A stretch of DNA of 64,000 nucleotides, from the NCBI RefSeq assembly GCF_014773395.1, contig NZ_JACXAF010000027.1, forward strand, positions 1-64,000, read 5' to 3'. The notes below the pieces were generated by a model. The model was not told the DNA's origin. It searched no databases and worked only from the letters and a program-made list of their open reading frames with translations. Shown piece after piece: positions 62,866-64,000 of this stretch (within the stretch, counting starts at the first letter, position 1; the number at the start of each line of letters is the position of its first letter). The position numbers were made by a program, and so were the translations under genes. This DNA comes from Neiella litorisoli. GTDB lineage: Bacteria; Pseudomonadota; Gammaproteobacteria; Enterobacterales; Neiellaceae.

Positions 62866-63710
62866 TGATGTATCTGGAGCATTTTCGACTAACAGAGATG
62901 CCGTATTCGCTAACCCCGAATACCACCCTTTATTGCTCGCTACCGCCCCATGAGGAAGCGTTGGAAACCTTATTGATGGCGCTGCAAAGTGGCGAAGGTG
63001 TACTCAAGGTGGTTGGCGAAGTAGGTACAGGTAAGACCCTGTTATGCCGTAAATTATTAAATGAGTTGCCGGAGCATATTCAACCAGCTTACATCCCCAA
63101 CCCTTATTTGCAGCCGGATGAGTTACGTTGGGCGCTGGCCCATGAGCTGGGCTTACAGCTCGACAGAGACACCAATCAATTGCAACTGACCCAAGCGATT
63201 CAGCAGCGCTTGGTTGAGCTGCATGATCAGGGTAAACAAGTAGTGCTGTTGCTGGATGAAGCACAGGCGATCCCAGCAGAAGGGCTCGAAGCGCTCCGCT
63301 TATTCACTAATCTGGAAACCGAGCGCCGCAAGTTATTACAATTGGTGTTGTTTGGTCAGCCTGAATTGGACCAACGATTGGCCGACAAAGGCTTGCGCCA
63401 GTTGCGCCAACGGATCAGTTTTTCATGTCAGCTAAGACCGCTGCACCGCCACGAAACCGGCCCTTATATTCATCACCGGATGCTGGCGGCCGGCTACCGC
63501 GGTGCTCCTGTTTTTGGTCGGCTTGCAGCACGGATGATTTATCGAGCCAGCCGAGGCATTCCGCGATTGGTCAATCTTATTTGTCACAAAACACTGTTGC
63601 TGTGTTACGGCAAGGGTTCCCACCAGGCCAGCGTTGGCATGGTCTGGCAAGCCATTAAAGACACCGAAGATGCATCCTTGTTGCTGCCTCGTTATGGAGG
63701 TCAGTCATGA
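62865..63710 (+). CDS. mshM: MSHA biogenesis ATPase MshM (ExeA-like)
   Basis: 281 aa; starts at ATG 62865 overlapping the mshL stop. AAA+ ATPase of the ExeA/GspA family: opening MYLEHFRLTEMPYSLTPNT, Walker A GEVGTGKTL (~residues 48-56), Walker B VVLLLDEAQ, sensor-type GQPELDQRL, and the C-terminal lid GIPRLVNLICHKTLL. No peptidoglycan-binding domain is fused, unlike full ExeA. Thought to help place the secretin. Confidence 0.94.
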   Translation: MMYLEHFRLTEMPYSLTPNTTLYCSLPPHEEALETLLMALQSGEGVLKVVGEVGTGKTLLCRKLLNELPEHIQPAYIPNPYLQPDELRWALAHELGLQLDRDTNQLQLTQAIQQRLVELHDQGKQVVLLLDEAQAIPAEGLEALRLFTNLETERRKLLQLVLFGQPELDQRLADKGLRQLRQRISFSCQLRPLHRHETGPYIHHRMLAAGYRGAPVFGRLAARMIYRASRGIPRLVNLICHKTLLLCYGKGSHQASVGMVWQAIKDTEDASLLLPRYGGQS

Positions 63711-64000
63711 GTGTGATCAATCAAATGCTGCGCGACTTAGAGCAACGCAAGCAGCCCGAGCAAACCGTTGAGCAACCCCAGTTCCACGCTCCTGAACCAT
63801 CGCCATGGCGCCAGCGAGTGCTGATTATCATTGTGTTAGCCTTGCTTGCGGCGGCCGGTTATTGGTGGTTTGGTGTTGTATCGCCGGCTCATCAAGCCAC
63901 ATCTATGAAGCAGACTGTGCCCGCTGAACCTGTTGCGCCGCCAGCTGAAAGCCGATTACTTGAAGCATTGGACGCGGTAGAGCGCGAAGCAGAGCACAAC
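63707..64000 (+). CDS. mshN: MSHA biogenesis protein MshN, N-terminal part (cut by window edge)
   Basis: 98 codons visible from ATG 63707, which overlaps the mshM stop (ATGA). Begins MSVINQMLRDLEQRK, characteristic of MshN/PilF-type proteins, followed by a TM helix (VLIIIVLALLAAAGYWWFG, ~residues 38-56). The TPR part lies beyond the window. Confidence 0.88.
   Translation, partial: MSVINQMLRDLEQRKQPEQTVEQPQFHAPEPSPWRQRVLIIIVLALLAAAGYWWFGVVSPAHQATSMKQTVPAEPVAPPAESRLLEALDAVEREAEHN

Overview
The window reads as chromosomal DNA of a marine, polysaccharide-degrading gammaproteobacterium of the Alteromonadales type. The grounds are TonB-dependent receptors paired with alginate and xylan enzymes, an MSHA pilus locus led by an MshH/CsrD homologue, the uvrA / YajR-like MFS / ssb arrangement, and gammaproteobacterial 23S and 5S rRNA ends. 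The genus cannot be fixed from the sequence alone.

Layout. 1-405: 3' end of an rRNA operon (23S end, 5S, intrinsic terminator). 600-6750: an orphan periplasmic solute-binding-like protein, a 122-aa 2Fe-2S ferredoxin resembling Shethna protein II, small exported or hypothetical proteins, and a polysaccharide-export / Wzc-like pair. 6765-15656 (minus strand): two tandem copies of a sugar PTS module. Each copy has an EIIA-HPr-EI fusion followed by a PtsG-like EIICB, so each should carry phosphate from PEP to sugar on its own. 16.2-29.0 kb: a second solute-binding-like protein, a GMC oxidoreductase, a four-repeat CHRD lipoprotein, uvrA, a YajR-like MFS, ssb, an SDR divergent from an HTH regulator, a VOC protein and an EAL-HDOD protein. 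29.2-30.2 kb: ACR3-type arsenite permease.

30.7-44.0 kb is an alginate utilisation locus: Fe-type alcohol dehydrogenase, GntR/UxuR-like regulator, TonB receptor, PL6 and PL17 alginate lyases, MFS uronate transporter, KDG kinase and KDPG aldolase. The expected flow is receptor uptake, depolymerisation to the unsaturated monomer/DEH, import, reduction to KDG (the Fe-ADH is the only candidate here), phosphorylation and aldol cleavage. Copies of the palindrome TTACCAATTGGTAA lie before the dehydrogenase and before the receptor. 44.6-46.7 kb: a Sco-like protein and an MCP. 46.8-55.6 kb is a xylan locus: TonB receptor, NrtR-like regulator, GH43 xylosidase, GPH transporter and GH10 xylanase lipoprotein. 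A 19-bp palindrome TATAGTCC-N3-GGACTATA recurs in its control regions. 55.7-64.0 kb: mshH/csrD, an ACC-deaminase-family enzyme on the opposite strand, then mshI, a PilN-like gene, mshJ, mshK, mshL, mshM and the start of mshN, cut by the window edge.

The most unusual observation is in the PTS region. The second PtsG-like gene stops just after a dnaX-type slippery heptamer (A_AAA_AAG) in the correct phase, and a -1 shift there reads straight into a second EIIB-like domain, giving a protein nearly as long as its paralogue (595 vs 598 aa). The paralogue has an in-phase A_AAA_AAA run at the same linker position, where a -1 slip would do the opposite and remove that domain. This suggests that each gene could make a one-EIIB and a two-EIIB form by programmed frameshifting. 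It is an inference from sequence only.
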